In this document: positions 6,287 to 7,021 of the stretch, piece after piece
Position numbering within the stretch: position 1 is the stretch's first letter
Layout: every line of letters starts with the position of its first letter
Source of the DNA: an uncultured Chthoniobacterales bacterium
GTDB taxonomy: Bacteria > Verrucomicrobiota > Verrucomicrobiia > Chthoniobacterales > UBA10450
NCBI GenBank assembly: GCA_955652155.1
Contig: CATPAT010000164.1
Location: 1-7,021 of the forward strand
Direction: 5' to 3'
Length of the DNA stretch: 7,021 nucleotides
Notes under the pieces: model-generated
What the model was told of the DNA's origin: nothing
Seen by the model: only the letters and a program-made list of their open reading frames with translations
Databases searched by the model: none
Made by a program: the position numbers and the translations under genes

Positions 6287-6363
6287 AACGCCGAACGCCC
6301 AATGCCGAACTCAGACAGATTCTGAATTCAACATTGGGCGTTGGATGTTCGGCGTTCGACGTT
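6287..6363. repeat. Intergenic inverted repeat made of 7-bp units, between clpX and cinA
   Basis: The left arm reads as heptamers AACGCCG, AACGCCC, AATGCCG (6287-6307) and the right arm as GGGCGTT, GGATGTT, CGGCGTT, CGACGTT (6336-6363). The best fold pairs 6294-6304 with 6332-6342 (11 perfect bp) and 6287-6293 with 6350-6356 (7 bp), leaving a small bulge; TCAGA (6311-6315) can pair with TCTGA (6321-6325) at the tip. It is non-coding: it lies in the 169-bp gap past the clpX stop and upstream of cinA. It resembles dispersed intergenic repeats that I recall from Verrucomicrobia and Planctomycetes genomes, often mis-called as short proteins. It may stabilise or end the clpX transcript. The rest of the gap (6206-6286) is GC-rich with only short stems. 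Confidence 0.7.
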
Positions 6364-6374
6364 TTCTTGTTGAA

Positions 6375-7021
6375 TCAGGCGGCGTCTTTGTCCTGCTTCT
6401 TGCGAATCAGCGGAAGCTTTTTGCCCTCGACCACCGCGCGATTGATCGTGACTTCGGCAATATCTTCCCGACTCGGCACGTCGTACATGATGTCGAGCAT
6501 GATCCGCTCGAGCATCGAGCGGAGGGCGCGGGCACCAGTGCCTTTCGTGACCGATTGCGCGGCGAGAGCGCGCAACGCGTCCTTCGTCACCGTTAATCTC
6601 ACGCCTTCCATCGAGAAGAGCTTGGTGTATTGCTTGATCATCGCGTTCTTCGTCTCAGTCAGGATCGCGACCATCTCTTCTTCCGTCAGCGCGTCGAGCG
6701 AACTGACCACCGGTAAGCGCCCGATAAATTCCGGAATCATTCCGAAGGCAAGCAGATCTTCCGGTTCAACGTGCCGAATCGCTTCTTTGCGCGCGGCCTC
6801 CTCCGCCTCGATTGTCGGACCGCCAAAGCCCATCGTTTTTTGGCCGATCCGTTTCTGAACGATTTTGTCCAGACCGATGAACGCGCCGCCGCAGATGAAC
6901 AAAATTTTCTCGGTGTTTACCTGGATGTATTCCTGATGCGGATGCTTGCGTCCACCCTGCGGTGGCACATTGCACGTGCTGCCTTCGAGAATCTTCAGCA
7001 ATGCCCGCTGCACACCTTCAC
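6375..7021 (-). CDS. clpX: ClpX, ATP-dependent Clp protease ATP-binding subunit, C-terminal half
   Basis: ClpX is the hexameric AAA+ unfoldase that recognises tagged proteins and feeds them to the ClpP protease. About 215 codons are present; the zinc-binding domain and Walker A/B motifs lie beyond the right edge. Counting from the Val at 7011-7013, the sequence shows VQRALLKILEG (1-11, following Glu-Gly), the RKH pore loop in GGRKHPHQ (20-27), ILFICGGAFIGLD (37-49, sensor-1 region), GMIPEFIGRLPVV (91-103), KQYTKLFSMEGV (127-138) and the sensor-2 block GTGARALRSMLE (158-169) with Arg162. The C-terminus ends in a short basic and acidic tail (KKQDKDAA), as is normal. No defect is visible. It is the first of two same-strand genes with cinA, but the 169-bp gap with a hairpin element makes a single tight operon doubtful. 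Confidence 0.97.
   Translation of the reverse strand, partial: EGVQRALLKILEGSTCNVPPQGGRKHPHQEYIQVNTEKILFICGGAFIGLDKIVQKRIGQKTMGFGGPTIEAEEAARKEAIRHVEPEDLLAFGMIPEFIGRLPVVSSLDALTEEEMVAILTETKNAMIKQYTKLFSMEGVRLTVTKDALRALAAQSVTKGTGARALRSMLERIMLDIMYDVPSREDIAEVTINRAVVEGKKLPLIRKKQDKDAA

Noticed and set aside
6132..6858. Open plus-strand frames through the cinA start, the heptamer repeat and clpX
   Set aside because: They lie antisense to clear coding sequence or run through the repeat, with no family resemblance; the repeat yields typical spurious protein.

Overview
The window looks like an ordinary chromosomal segment of a Gram-negative bacterium with moderately high GC. Protein style, gene order and the non-coding repeat in front of cinA suggest a Verrucomicrobia-like soil or freshwater lineage. 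That placement rests on memory of such genomes and on no marker gene, so treat it as tentative. No phage, insertion sequence, CRISPR array, tRNA or rRNA was seen.

Layout, left to right. (1) Minus strand, 1-532: N-terminal third of an OPT-family membrane transporter that runs off the left edge, with a 104 bp gap holding a 9-bp stem-loop. (2) Minus strand, 637-1737: a NagZ-like family 3 beta-N-acetylhexosaminidase. (3) Plus strand from 1791: nadD, followed without a gap by rsfS, whose expected start codon is ATA and overlaps the nadD stop. (4) Minus strand, 2736-3458: a secreted Mip/FkpA-type FKBP prolyl isomerase, convergent with rsfS and divergent from the next gene. (5) Plus strand, 3521-4935: a two-gene unit joined by an ATGA overlap, made of a secreted protein of unassigned function with a lysozyme-like motif and a secreted L,D-transpeptidase. 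(6) Minus strand, 4973-6205: cinA. (7) 6206-6374: non-coding stretch carrying an inverted repeat built of heptamers. (8) Minus strand, 6375-7021: C-terminal half of ClpX, entering from the right edge.

Two themes link the genes. Peptidoglycan: NagZ (muropeptide recycling), the lysozyme-like protein and the L,D-transpeptidase (wall cleavage and cross-linking). NAD: the CinA C-terminal domain makes nicotinate mononucleotide, which is the substrate of NadD. ClpX, RsfS and the FKBP are housekeeping factors for proteolysis, ribosome silencing and folding. None of the start sites has a strong Shine-Dalgarno sequence. I found no convincing new multi-gene system. The points most worth checking are the rsfS start, the heptamer repeat and the uncharacterised secreted protein.
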